From Lactiplantibacillus paraplantarum (GTDB taxonomy: Bacteria > Bacillota > Bacilli > Lactobacillales > Lactobacillaceae): a stretch of DNA of 64,000 nt. Numbering within the stretch: the stretch's first letter is position 1; the number at the start of each line of letters is the position of its first letter. The DNA lies in contig NZ_CP032744.1 in the NCBI RefSeq assembly GCF_003641145.1, positions 2,418,001 to 2,482,000 of the forward strand, in the 5' to 3' direction. Under the pieces are notes generated by a model. The model ran no database searches. It saw only the letters and a list, made by a program, of their open reading frames with translations, and had not been told where the DNA came from. The translations under genes were made by a program, and so were the position numbers. Of this stretch, positions 19,453 to 28,815 are shown one piece after another.

Positions 19453-21555
19453 TTAATTGGCGCTCGCGGTATCACCATAACTAGCACTAGAAGCCGTGGT
19501 ATCCCCAGTTGTTGAAGACGTTGTATCACTATAACTAGTCGTTGAGCTACTATCCGTTGCACTGTAGCTGTAGCTAGGCGTGCTAGCGCTCGTCTCAGTT
19601 GAACTGGTGTCCGTATCGTTGCTATAACTATACGTCGTTGAGGAACTACTATCAGCGCTACTTTCACTATATAGCGAAGATGATGAGCTCGATGATGATT
19701 CTGGTTCACTATAACTGTACGTACTAGAACTTGAGGATGAAGCCGTCGTCTTATTCGCTTTAGCTAACTTTTTACGATCCGCAATCAACTTACGATAATC
19801 ATTATCAGCTAACTGCGACTTTTTGCGATAAGCTTTCAGATTAGCAAGCACTTTATCGACCGTTGTTGACGGCGTCGAAGCCTTGAGTTTATTCTTCTTG
19901 TTATATAATTTCTGGAAGGCAGTGTCATAACTCACTACTTTTTTAACGGTTGTCCCCGTCGTCTTGAACAGTTTGTCGTACTTCTTAGCAAAGTACGGCT
20001 TGCTACTAGTCAAACCGGTCGTCGTCAACCGTTGCTGATTCTTAGTAACGGTATCCATTGTGACGTCAGCCTTGAGCAAGCCCTTAGCATTACGCAAATC
20101 TTGATAACTAGTCCGAACGGTCAGCATCTTAGCTGCCGTATCGTGTTGCTTCTGCAAACTCGTTTTTTCGCTAGAGTCTTTCATGTTATCAATATTATTT
20201 TGCAACTTAGTCAACGTCGCATTGGATGCGCTCGTACGTAAGTCACGTTGTGCCGATGACGTATAAACCTGACTCACAATTTTTTCAGCATTCGTCCGAG
20301 CATCAGCCTGAGTCGCTTGACCATGGTTCCACATGAAGAAGGCCCCACCAGCAGCGACAACTAAAATAGCCACTCCCGCTAACATCAATTTCCAATTATA
20401 ACGCCGGGGTTGCTTCTTAAGATGCGGATTTTTCACACCTGCTTCTAACTCAGAAAAGTCACGTTCATCATCAGTCGGCTCATCACTAGAACCCCGTTGC
20501 TCTCCATGACGCGCTACTCTTGACATGGTTGGCTTATCAGGCTGTTTGCCCCCATTAGGTTGTTGATCACCATAGAGTTCTTCTCGCGATAACGGTAATT
20601 CTGGTTGCGAGTCATCAACAGCTTGTTCTGTTCCTTTAACCGCGATTCGCGGCTGTTGCTTGCGCGCAACTGGCGGAATGTGATCAGCGGGAATCCGTTT
20701 TTCAACCTTCTGTTGCTTAGGTGCCGCCGATGTCGGCTTCCTGTTTGCGGTCGCATCAGCCTTGGACACAGCTGACGACGATGTCGTAGCTTGTGATGTC
20801 GTAGCCTTTAATGCACCAGATTGAGGCGCTTTAGCTGCTGCAGATTTTGACTGATCAGACGTCGCCTGACTGGCTGCCACTTGACTCGCATGCCGAGCTG
20901 TCCGCGTCATTGGTACTTCAGACATGGTCGCAGTAGTCGTTGACTGACTGCTTGCTTGACGCCGAGCCGTCGCTTTAGGCGCACTTGATTGCGCCGTCGT
21001 AGTTGTCGATTGCTTGTTAGCACGCTTGTTAGCACGCTTGTTAGGTGCCACTTGTGAGGCTGCTGCGGTCGCCGACTTAGCAGTTGATTGACTGGCCGCT
21101 GCCAGATCTTCAGCCGTCGCTGTCTTACCCTGCACTTGTGATGATTTAGGCTTTGCGTGAGTATGCTCTGATTCAGTTGACTTTCCAGCCGCCCCCTTAT
21201 GCATAATGGCACTAGTTGCTGCCTGTTTAGTGGTCGCACTCGACTGGGTAGCAGATTGAGCCGCAGACTTCTGACTAGTGGCTGCTGAATGGTGTGCTTT
21301 TTGAGCGACTTTCTTGGGTTCGATCACCGCGTCAACGGGTTGTTTTTCACTACCGCTATTCGCCGTTGAACGGGGAATATTGACCGTTGATTTTGCTTCA
21401 GCTTCGTCTGCCTTCGATGCGGCCGAGTCTTTTAAATCATAGGCCAACGGGATCTGTTCATTATCTTGTTCATCGTTATCATCGTCGGGAATCGGCTCAG
21501 TAATTGAATTCCAAAGCCGTTTACCCAAACCTTCTTTTTTGTTTTTTCTAGACAA
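19453..21555 (-). CDS. Single-pass membrane protein, MapZ-like cell division positioning protein (tentative)
   Basis: About 700 residues. A cytoplasmic part of about 385 residues starts SRKNKKEGLGKRLWNSI and is then low-complexity, rich in A, S, T, Q and K. One membrane helix follows (about residues 388-410, LMLAGVAILVVAAGGAFFMW). The outer part contains two helical segments (about 415-600) and a C-terminal Ser/Tyr/Thr-rich tail. This order and the helical K/D-rich outer domain resemble MapZ/LocZ, which binds FtsZ inside and the wall outside to mark mid-cell. A TTG at 21555 is favoured because GAGGAG is eight bases before it; the TTG at 21561 is too close. The family call rests on architecture, not on a search. 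Confidence 0.55.
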   Translation of the reverse strand: MSRKNKKEGLGKRLWNSITEPIPDDDNDEQDNEQIPLAYDLKDSAASKADEAEAKSTVNIPRSTANSGSEKQPVDAVIEPKKVAQKAHHSAATSQKSAAQSATQSSATTKQAATSAIMHKGAAGKSTESEHTHAKPKSSQVQGKTATAEDLAAASQSTAKSATAAASQVAPNKRANKRANKQSTTTTAQSSAPKATARRQASSQSTTTATMSEVPMTRTARHASQVAASQATSDQSKSAAAKAPQSGALKATTSQATTSSSAVSKADATANRKPTSAAPKQQKVEKRIPADHIPPVARKQQPRIAVKGTEQAVDDSQPELPLSREELYGDQQPNGGKQPDKPTMSRVARHGEQRGSSDEPTDDERDFSELEAGVKNPHLKKQPRRYNWKLMLAGVAILVVAAGGAFFMWNHGQATQADARTNAEKIVSQVYTSSAQRDLRTSASNATLTKLQNNIDNMKDSSEKTSLQKQHDTAAKMLTVRTSYQDLRNAKGLLKADVTMDTVTKNQQRLTTTGLTSSKPYFAKKYDKLFKTTGTTVKKVVSYDTAFQKLYNKKNKLKASTPSTTVDKVLANLKAYRKKSQLADNDYRKLIADRKKLAKANKTTASSSSSSTYSYSEPESSSSSSSSLYSESSADSSSSTTYSYSNDTDTSSTETSASTPSYSYSATDSSSTTSYSDTTSSTTGDTTASSASYGDTASAN

Positions 21556-21787
21556 AACCAACGCTCCTCGCCAATTTATAATTTACATTAGATTCCTGGT
21601 TAAGCGCCGACCAAAAATTTTTATCAATTTCGGTAAAATAACCATTAATAGTTAAATTATAGCATGGAATTGGCTACTGAGAAACCACTGGTCAAGCGGA
21701 TTTGTGAATAACTGACCAATGCCTTAAATTAAGGTTAAAACTCTGCTATAATCGGCTTATCAAGATATTTGAAAGCGAGGAGTTCAT

Positions 21788-22234
21788 ATGGCTACTGCGA
21801 AAGTTATTTTTGCTACCATTACCGGTAACAACGAAGACGTTGCCGATATTATTACTGAAAAATTCGAAAAACTTGGGGTCGATGTTGTCAAAGAAGAAAT
21901 CTCGCAAGCCGACGCAACTGAGTTCAACGATGTTGATATTTGTGTTGTCGTCCCTTACACCTACGATGAGGGCGCCCTCCCTGAAGAGGGACTCGACTTC
22001 TACGAGGACTTACAGGATTTAGATTTAACCGGCAAGATTTACGGTTGTGCCGGCTCTGGCGATACTTTCTATGATGATGATTATTGCCGTGCTGTTACCG
22101 ATTTCAGTAACGCGTTGAAGAAGACTGGGGCTAATCAGGGTGCCCCGGACGTCTTCGTTAATCTCGCCCCTGAAGCAGATGATATCAAAGCGCTGGATGC
22201 ATTTACTGAACAACTCGTTGCTAAAGTTCAATAA
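21788..22234 (+). CDS. Flavodoxin
   Basis: A 148-residue short-chain flavodoxin. The FMN phosphate loop is FATITGNNEDVADII near the N-terminus, and CVVVPYTYDEGALPEEGLDFYEDL and GCAGSGDTFYDDDYCRAVTDF give the isoalloxazine-binding loops. It is acidic, as expected for a small soluble electron carrier. The start ATG 21788 follows GCGAGGAG. An extended -10 (TGCTATAAT, ending 21752) lies upstream. A strong hairpin follows the stop. Confidence 0.93.
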   Translation: MATAKVIFATITGNNEDVADIITEKFEKLGVDVVKEEISQADATEFNDVDICVVVPYTYDEGALPEEGLDFYEDLQDLDLTGKIYGCAGSGDTFYDDDYCRAVTDFSNALKKTGANQGAPDVFVNLAPEADDIKALDAFTEQLVAKVQ

Positions 22235-22241
22235 CCTATTC

Positions 22242-22296
22242 AAATGACTAAATCGACCGCACTTCGAGATGAGAAGTACGGTCGATTTAGTCGTTT
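22242..22296. terminator. Hairpin terminator between flavodoxin and the LPXTG gene
   Basis: AATGACTAAATCGACCG pairs with CGGTCGATTTAGTC, extended by ACTT/AAGT around a short loop, followed by GTTTGAATT on plus. It sits between two convergent genes and probably serves both. Confidence 0.8.
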
Positions 22297-22318
22297 GAAT
22301 TATTAAGCCACTAACTTA

Positions 22319-25300
22319 CTATCGCTGCTTACGTCGTCCCAACCAGCCGCCAAATAATGTTAGTCCTAAGAGTAACGTTCCCAGCACGCCACCCCGACTT
22401 GGCGCCGAACCAGTTTGTGGCAACACAGCTGTCCCTAGTTTAGCCGTAGCGGGTACAATCGATGTTGTGCCTGAATACGACGTGGCCTTGTCAGCCTTTC
22501 CTAGTCTACGGTCGTCAATCTCACCGTCCATAGTATTAACCATTTGGTCAGTTGTTGGTACTGAATGTGGCTTGGTTCCAATCAATTGTCCAGATTTCCG
22601 GTTATTGGCTTCACTGATAGTCCCAGAATCCGACTTATCAGTTTCAATGGTCGCCAAATCATGACTAGTCTCGTCAGCGGCATCCATCAGATCATTATCA
22701 GTGTGCTCCTGACCATGTTCATCAGGTCTTTCTGCTTGACTGGCATTCGCCCCATCGGTATCAGGCCGCTCGACGCGAGCATTCACCGTGATAGTAACTA
22801 TTTTGCTCAACACCCGACCATTAGCATCCGTATATTGATAAGTCACTTCATAAACACCAACTTTACTAGTATCAACCCTACCGGTGACAGTCAAATCTGC
22901 AATAGTTAAAGCATTTCCATTAACGTCCTTTACTAGTAATAAGTTGTCACTAGGTTGCCATTGATCGCCTACCATAACGGTAGAATTTTGAACTTGCAAG
23001 TCACTTTGGGACGCGTTCGGCTTAACTGCTTCATCAACGATTACCGTGACCGTCATAGTTGCTGTAACTAACACACCGGTCTGATCCTTGAATTGGTACG
23101 TTACTTGATAATCACCTGCCACTGTCCAATCCGGCTGGCCAAGCACTTCGATAGCTGACCATGCCACCGTTTGACCATCACTATTAGTGGCACTTTGAAA
23201 ATTAGTTTGTGGTTGCCAGGCACTAGTTCCCTGACCATCGGTATGAACTATTACTTGGCTTTGATGCAAATTCAAACTGGCCTTATTTTCTGTAACCGTT
23301 ACGGTTATCGTCTGGCTTTGATTGCCATAAGTATAAGTAATTTGATAGTCCCCCGGTACAGCGGTATTGACATCACCTGTAACCGTCACATCACTAAAGT
23401 CCACCGCCTGTCCATCTTTATCGGTCGCGCTATCAAACGCATCTTGGGCTTGCCAGCTACTACCAGCAGGTAACTCAATATCATGAATATTCAGGCTAGT
23501 TTGATCAGCCCGCACAATCACTAATGCCGTTACCGTCTTGCCTGCATACTTAAACGTAACTTGATAAGTTCCCGGTTGTTTCGTATTAACGATATCACCC
23601 GATAGTTCTACGGCTTGCTGATTATCGACATATAATGCCTGCACGTCAACTGATTGACCGAATTGATCTGCTAAGCTATCGATACTTTGTGCCCAATTCC
23701 AATCAGCACCAACTTCAAGTGTGACATCATGAACATTAAGAATCGCTTGATTAATTTCCCAAATGAATGTTCCAATCGGCGTATTCTCACCACTGTAAAG
23801 TGCCACTAACTCAGCGCTAGTTAATCTTTGTTCAGGATTAGCACTGTTCACCCAGTAACCTGTAAATTGATCATTGTTGGGCACATCCGGAAGTCCGACT
23901 GAGGATTCCCCCATTGGTGCCAAATTAGTTTTCGGCCCTAAAGTAATTTGTTTAAGATTAGTGCAACCTGTGAACATATTAGCATTGTCCGTAATGTTCT
24001 TGAAATCGAGCCCTGACAAATCGATTGCAGTCAATTGAGTGCATCCCTCAAATAATGAGGTGCTCTCTGTAACCTGATCTATTTGGATTTGCGGACTAAG
24101 CTTAAGATTGGTTAAATGCTTCATATTCATAAACGCAGCCTCAATATCTTCAAGATCAGTTGTTACCCAATTAGACAAATCCAATTGCGTTAAGCCAGTC
24201 TGGTAAAACATGTAACTAGCATTAATCAGGCTTCGAACGTTTAGACTCTCAATGCCAATAATATTAGTTAAATATTCATTGGACGCGAACATATAATCGA
24301 CATCGGTAACACATCCTGTATCCCATCCAGAGATATTAATCGTCGTTAACTTGCTCGTCCCGGCTCGATTTTCAAACATATAATCCATATCATCAACATG
24401 GCCAACCTGCCAACTACTAAGATCAAGTTTTTTTACACTTAAATTATCCAAGAAAAAATAACTTAAATCTGTTGCCGTACTAACATCGATCTTTTCCAAT
24501 CCTTCATAGTCTTCAACAGCAACTAACCCTGCAAAAAAGGTAGCGCCACATTCAATAATTTTGATTTTATCTAAAATAACAACTTTAACAACCTGTGCTC
24601 CCCATGACTTATCTGCCCATGGATTAGTACCTTGTGAATCATAGATTTCCCCACCTTCAAGTACTAGAACACCACTAGCCGCATCATAATGCCACTTAAT
24701 TCCCTTTGTGTAATTATCCGGTTGCCACGTTCCTTCCATCGCATCACTATCTTCACTTGAGTTATCACTGCGACTATTCGATACATTGAATCGCTCAAAT
24801 TCACGAGCTGGTACTGTTTTTTCTTCGACCGTCTGTTCATCATCATTGCTTACTCCGGACTCCAGACTGAGTGAATCATCCGCTACTAGTCGTTCATCCT
24901 GCTTCTGTTCCATGTCCACATGCTGAGTAATATTTGAATCTTCAGCTGTCAAATCATCCATATCTGTAGGCTGCTTACTAGTTGTACCCGTGTCAGGGGT
25001 CACTGGTAATAGAATATTATTGTCCACACTTTCAGATGCTTCGATTTCTTTTTCATTAATGTCATCCTTAGCTTTAATTGAGTCTCCTACATCTTGCTGA
25101 ATTATAGCTTCATCTTGTTCTGCCGTTGCCGCGAGGTTCTCCTGAACCACTGGTGATTCATCCACACTATTTACAGTCGCTGTCACAATGGAACTAACTT
25201 CCACTTTATCGTCACTAACTTCCTGCTCATCGGCCCGACCATTCATTAGCTGCATATTGAGTGCCATTAAAGTGATGCTACCAAATACCCACGCCTTACC

Positions 25301-25336
25301 ACTTTTATACATTTTATAATTTTTCTTTTTTTCCAT
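22319..25336 (-). CDS. LPXTG-anchored surface protein with BspA-type (DUF285) repeats and Ig-like domains
   Basis: About 1005 residues. A KxYKxGKxW-type signal peptide (NYKMYKSGKAWVFG) is followed by an acidic low-complexity region (about 40-200). DUF285/BspA leucine-rich repeats follow (about 215-500, with motifs such as LDLSNWVTTDLEDIEAAF and YMFYQTGLTQLDLSNW). Four Ig-like repeats come next (about 540-850), each ending PGTYQVTFKY-like. The sorting signal is LPQTG with a hydrophobic stretch and GRRKQR. Sortase A should anchor it to peptidoglycan, where it may act as an adhesin. The start ATG 25336 is preceded by GAGGAG. It lies 21 bases downstream of a paralogue. Confidence 0.9.
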   Translation of the reverse strand: MEKKKNYKMYKSGKAWVFGSITLMALNMQLMNGRADEQEVSDDKVEVSSIVTATVNSVDESPVVQENLAATAEQDEAIIQQDVGDSIKAKDDINEKEIEASESVDNNILLPVTPDTGTTSKQPTDMDDLTAEDSNITQHVDMEQKQDERLVADDSLSLESGVSNDDEQTVEEKTVPAREFERFNVSNSRSDNSSEDSDAMEGTWQPDNYTKGIKWHYDAASGVLVLEGGEIYDSQGTNPWADKSWGAQVVKVVILDKIKIIECGATFFAGLVAVEDYEGLEKIDVSTATDLSYFFLDNLSVKKLDLSSWQVGHVDDMDYMFENRAGTSKLTTINISGWDTGCVTDVDYMFASNEYLTNIIGIESLNVRSLINASYMFYQTGLTQLDLSNWVTTDLEDIEAAFMNMKHLTNLKLSPQIQIDQVTESTSLFEGCTQLTAIDLSGLDFKNITDNANMFTGCTNLKQITLGPKTNLAPMGESSVGLPDVPNNDQFTGYWVNSANPEQRLTSAELVALYSGENTPIGTFIWEINQAILNVHDVTLEVGADWNWAQSIDSLADQFGQSVDVQALYVDNQQAVELSGDIVNTKQPGTYQVTFKYAGKTVTALVIVRADQTSLNIHDIELPAGSSWQAQDAFDSATDKDGQAVDFSDVTVTGDVNTAVPGDYQITYTYGNQSQTITVTVTENKASLNLHQSQVIVHTDGQGTSAWQPQTNFQSATNSDGQTVAWSAIEVLGQPDWTVAGDYQVTYQFKDQTGVLVTATMTVTVIVDEAVKPNASQSDLQVQNSTVMVGDQWQPSDNLLLVKDVNGNALTIADLTVTGRVDTSKVGVYEVTYQYTDANGRVLSKIVTITVNARVERPDTDGANASQAERPDEHGQEHTDNDLMDAADETSHDLATIETDKSDSGTISEANNRKSGQLIGTKPHSVPTTDQMVNTMDGEIDDRRLGKADKATSYSGTTSIVPATAKLGTAVLPQTGSAPSRGGVLGTLLLGLTLFGGWLGRRKQR

Positions 25337-25357
25337 AATTTCCAAACTCCTCTTTAT

Positions 25358-28042
25358 TTAACCTTGTCGCTGCTTGCTAGTTATAATCCCGATAAAGCTA
25401 GTGATTATCAATAATACGGCGCCAACCCAACTTATTCGATTTTGGGGCTCACCAGTCTGTGGTAGTTGGCTCACCACTCTCATCTTAGTGGTACCAGTTG
25501 TGGGCTCATCTAATTGAAGACTAGTTTCCTTGGCTCGATGATAACGCGCGTCTGTCAATCCCATACCTTTTTGTTCATACTTAAAATTTTTTTGCTCACT
25601 AATTACTTTTCTCAATGGCTGGCTTGAATTAACCGACAAATCATATCGTTGTGCTATCTTTGACTGTCTATCTTGACGATCAATAGTCACGTTCGAACTA
25701 GTTAAGCCACTAGCATCATCAGCACTCGCAGTTTGTCCATCTTCTGGTGCTTCTGGCTCACTCGGTGTTTCGGGTTCCACTGGTGCTTCTGGTGCTTCTG
25801 GCTCACTTGGTGCTTCCGGTGCTTCCGGTGCTTCCGGTGTTTCTGGTGCTTCCGGTGTTTCTGGTGCTTCCGGTTCAGTCGGTTGCCCCGGTAACGGTGC
25901 CTCACCATCGGTACCATTATCAGCACTCGCAACTACCGTGACCGTTGTTACTGCTGTTACCAACTGTCCTGTTAAATCAGTGAACTGATAAACGACCTCA
26001 TACACCCCAGCTCGCGTCAAATCTAGTTCACCAAGTACTGTCATATCCCGCCAACCAACAGAATGACCATCCGCATCCGTGGCATTGTCAAAATTATCTT
26101 GTGCGTGCCACACCGCCGTTCCTGTCTCCTGGTTGATTTCAACGGTGACATCATGTGCATGTAAGCTGAGCTGGCTTTGATTAGCCTTAACTGTGACAGT
26201 CACAGTTGTTTCACGGCCGGCATACGTCAAAGTAACGTGATACGTGCCCGGCTTACTCGTATCAACTAGCTCCCCACTCACCGTTACCGCTTGTGGATCA
26301 GTACTGAACAAGACACCCGGATCAACAGCCTGGCCATTTTGGTCAACTAACTGGGTCACGTTTTGGGACCAATCCCATTGCTGATTCACAAAGAGGGTAC
26401 TGTCATTACCAGTAATGGCCGCAGCTGACTTAGTTTCCCAGACAAAAGTAGCCGTTTCAGCTTGGTTTCCTGTATATCTCGCCAATAGTTCGTCACTCGT
26501 GAACGTTTGAGAAGCATCAGCCACGTTGACCCATTTACCGGTATACTTGCCATTCTTAGGAATATCTGGTAATCCTACCAAGGGTTGCGTTCCATGCTGA
26601 CCAAAATCAAGCTCCGGCCCTAGTGTCAATGTTTGCAAGCTTGTCAAACCAGCTAACATTTGCCAGTTTGCCTTGACATTTTGCATATTAAAATGCGATA
26701 GATCAAGGGATTTTAGTTTGACGTCATTATTAAACAGGCTATTCATCTTAGTGACATTTGCCACTGTAAATCGCGCCCCAAATTCAATGCCTTCCAAATT
26801 GGGCATCTGAGAAAAAGCGCCATCCATTTCAAGCAGACTTGCAGAATCAAAGTTAGCTAGATTCAAATGACCGACACCGCTTCTAGCAAACATATTGGTC
26901 ATCGTCGTCACGCGACGTGTATCCCAGTCAGTTAACCCATCGATAATTCGAAGTTGATCATTATACTGGAACATGTTTTGCATGTTGGTTACATTGCGTG
27001 TATCCCAACCACTGAGATTAAGATAGGTCAGTTCGGTACCCATGAAACTGCCCATAAACATATTCACCATGGTCGAGACATTACCAACGTTCCAAGCACT
27101 CAGATCTAACTTTTCCAACGCACTGTTTTCTTTGAACACTGACTGCATATTCGTCACCGCACTTGTATCAAGCCTCTCCAATCCTTCGTACCGGATCACA
27201 CTGACGAGATCTGCAAACAAACTATTCATGTTAGAACCGGCAATAATTCGATCAGCAATGACGATGCGAGTAATCATTGGCGCCCACGATTTACGACGCC
27301 ATGGATTATCGCCATAACTATTATTTAATGTCCCACCACTTAACGTCAGGGTCCCAGTGCTCGCATCAAAATGCCAATCAACACCAAAGTTGCCAGACAT
27401 AGCGTCCTCATCATCCTTAGTGACGTCATGCGCCATTGCTTGGGCAGCACTACGATATTGATTAACGACATCATCGCCATGGGGAAGATTTTGTTCAGAA
27501 CTAGCAAGTGCCGGTTGGTTAACCATCGACCCGATCTCATTAGGTCTAATTACAGTCACCGGTTCAGCAATCAGTAATTCAGCATCGCCATTTACAAGCG
27601 AATCAGTGGCCATTTCTTCATGCGTTAATATTGATTGCCCATGAGCACTTTCTGCTCCCTCAACTTCTGACAAGGAGACGGGACTTTCTTCATTTGCTGT
27701 TACTGAGACCGCGTTACTCAATGCAGCCGATGATTCAGCGACCTGATCGCCTTCATCGATAATCGCTTGATCACTAAGCACTGACTGGTTGGCAATCGCC
27801 GCAGACTCATCATTAGTGGCAGCAGTGCTATCCCCATTGAAGATAACATTGTTCCTTGCCACCACCGCGTGACACTTAGCTTCAGTTGGCTCGGCGACGT
27901 CCGCAACCACACTCTGTTCGGCAACAGGTGTGGCACACTGTTCATCCGCATGCGCAGTTAATAACTGGGTGTGCCACAGTAGCAGTGCCATACTTGCGAA
28001 TAACCATATCTTTCCATGCTTGTACATCTTATAACGTTTCAC
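25358..28042 (-). CDS. LPXTG-anchored surface protein with BspA-type (DUF285) repeats (paralogue)
   Basis: An 894-residue paralogue of the next gene. The signal peptide is KxYKxGKxW-type (KMYKHGKIWLFA), then an acidic region, DUF285 repeats (about 225-470, such as LDLSAWNVGNVSTMVNMF and NLSGWDTRNVTNMQNMF), and two to three Ig-like repeats. A Pro/Glu/Ala wall-spanning repeat (about 715-770) follows, then LPQTGEPQNR with a hydrophobic tail ending SKQRQG. The only usable start is GTG 28042, and its ribosome binding site is weak. The two genes appear to form one operon. The Pro-rich part reads as a spacer through the wall. Ligands cannot be predicted. Confidence 0.9.
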   Translation of the reverse strand: MKRYKMYKHGKIWLFASMALLLWHTQLLTAHADEQCATPVAEQSVVADVAEPTEAKCHAVVARNNVIFNGDSTAATNDESAAIANQSVLSDQAIIDEGDQVAESSAALSNAVSVTANEESPVSLSEVEGAESAHGQSILTHEEMATDSLVNGDAELLIAEPVTVIRPNEIGSMVNQPALASSEQNLPHGDDVVNQYRSAAQAMAHDVTKDDEDAMSGNFGVDWHFDASTGTLTLSGGTLNNSYGDNPWRRKSWAPMITRIVIADRIIAGSNMNSLFADLVSVIRYEGLERLDTSAVTNMQSVFKENSALEKLDLSAWNVGNVSTMVNMFMGSFMGTELTYLNLSGWDTRNVTNMQNMFQYNDQLRIIDGLTDWDTRRVTTMTNMFARSGVGHLNLANFDSASLLEMDGAFSQMPNLEGIEFGARFTVANVTKMNSLFNNDVKLKSLDLSHFNMQNVKANWQMLAGLTSLQTLTLGPELDFGQHGTQPLVGLPDIPKNGKYTGKWVNVADASQTFTSDELLARYTGNQAETATFVWETKSAAAITGNDSTLFVNQQWDWSQNVTQLVDQNGQAVDPGVLFSTDPQAVTVSGELVDTSKPGTYHVTLTYAGRETTVTVTVKANQSQLSLHAHDVTVEINQETGTAVWHAQDNFDNATDADGHSVGWRDMTVLGELDLTRAGVYEVVYQFTDLTGQLVTAVTTVTVVASADNGTDGEAPLPGQPTEPEAPETPEAPETPEAPEAPEAPSEPEAPEAPVEPETPSEPEAPEDGQTASADDASGLTSSNVTIDRQDRQSKIAQRYDLSVNSSQPLRKVISEQKNFKYEQKGMGLTDARYHRAKETSLQLDEPTTGTTKMRVVSQLPQTGEPQNRISWVGAVLLIITSFIGIITSKQRQG
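25738..25880. repeat. In-gene tandem repeat encoding Pro-Glu-Ala units
   Basis: Repeated GGTGCTTCTGGTGCTTCC-like 9- and 18-base units encode the PEAPEAPETPEAP spacer of the second LPXTG protein. Such repeats change length by slippage, so strain-to-strain size differences are expected. Confidence 0.85.
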
Positions 28043-28440
28043 TTCTGATTCGCGGTAGTTAATTGTAATTCCCCATTTCTAAAAAGGCTGTCCGACCCAA
28101 CAATTGATTTCATTAAATAAAGTATTTTCACTATATTTAATTATCGTGTTTAACTAATACACAACTTACAGTTTTTAAATATACCATGGGGTCCTCAGAA
28201 TGCTCAACTGATTATCACATTTCTAATTAACCTGTTATCAGCCTGATTAACTCAATTATTTATTGTAAAAATATTATTATCGTTTCGCCAATCAAGTAAT
28301 CGCTCTCATCGCCAAGTCTATCCAGTTTGCCGCGCCATATTTAACTGTTACGGGCTATCCATTCACCATACTGACAATTGCATCGTGCACTGATCGTAAA
28401 TCATCCCCAATTCGGGCTGACCCTCGCAACGGCAACGCAT
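28043..28440. other. Upstream region of the LPXTG operon, no gene seen
   Basis: About 400 bases. The part nearest the start is A/T-rich and should contain the promoter, but no clean -35/-10 pair stands out. No credible reading frame. Confidence 0.4.
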
Positions 28441-28486
28441 AAAAAAATGGCCTTAAGAACTTATTATTCTTAAGACCAGTGGCCCC
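28441..28486 (-). terminator. Terminator of the AroD-like/small membrane protein operon
   Basis: GGTCTTAAGAA pairs with TTCTTAAGGCC around TAATAAG, followed on the minus strand by TTTTTTT. Confidence 0.85.
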
Positions 28487-28584
28487 CTATTCTAAAGCCA
28501 TTACAACTATTCACTGACACCGCCTACATTTGTGCCCACCAAACAATAGTGAGCGCTCAAAGCCATCGTCACTATTAGTAGCAT

Positions 28585-28815
28585 TCATTTAGATCGTCGC
28601 TTTATAACGTGTTGCCGTATCACGTTATATACTAACTCGACGATCATAAACAGTACCGTGATTCCCACAATATCAATCAAATAAGACTCCAGACGATAGC
28701 CGATTTTTCCAATCCACAAGTCATAAGGCCCTTGAATCAGCAAGAAATAGATGACCAACGTTTCAAGGATCGTCCGAGTATGTCGCCAAAACGATCGCCA
28801 TTGCATTTGTTTCAC
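28585..28815 (-). CDS. Small membrane protein, 76 aa, unknown function
   Basis: Two hydrophobic segments are visible (about 15-30, ILETLVIYFLLI, and 45-64, YLIDIVGITVLFMIVELVY) in a basic protein with RRSK at the C-terminus. I do not recognise a family. Its ATG overlaps the stop of the AroD-like gene by four bases (ATGA), so it is translated by coupling and probably works with, or is at least expressed with, that protein. A terminator follows. Confidence 0.75.
   Translation of the reverse strand: MKQMQWRSFWRHTRTILETLVIYFLLIQGPYDLWIGKIGYRLESYLIDIVGITVLFMIVELVYNVIRQHVIKRRSK

Noticed and set aside
25738..25880. Regular short repeats that might suggest a CRISPR array
   Set aside because: Units are 9 or 18 bases without spacers, in frame with a coding region; no cas genes are present. 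No CRISPR array was seen in the window.
25702..25941. Repetitive open frames on both strands (RKHQKHRKH-like and LPVLPVFLV-like)
   Set aside because: They are alternate-frame readings of the Pro-Glu-Ala repeat of the LPXTG protein.
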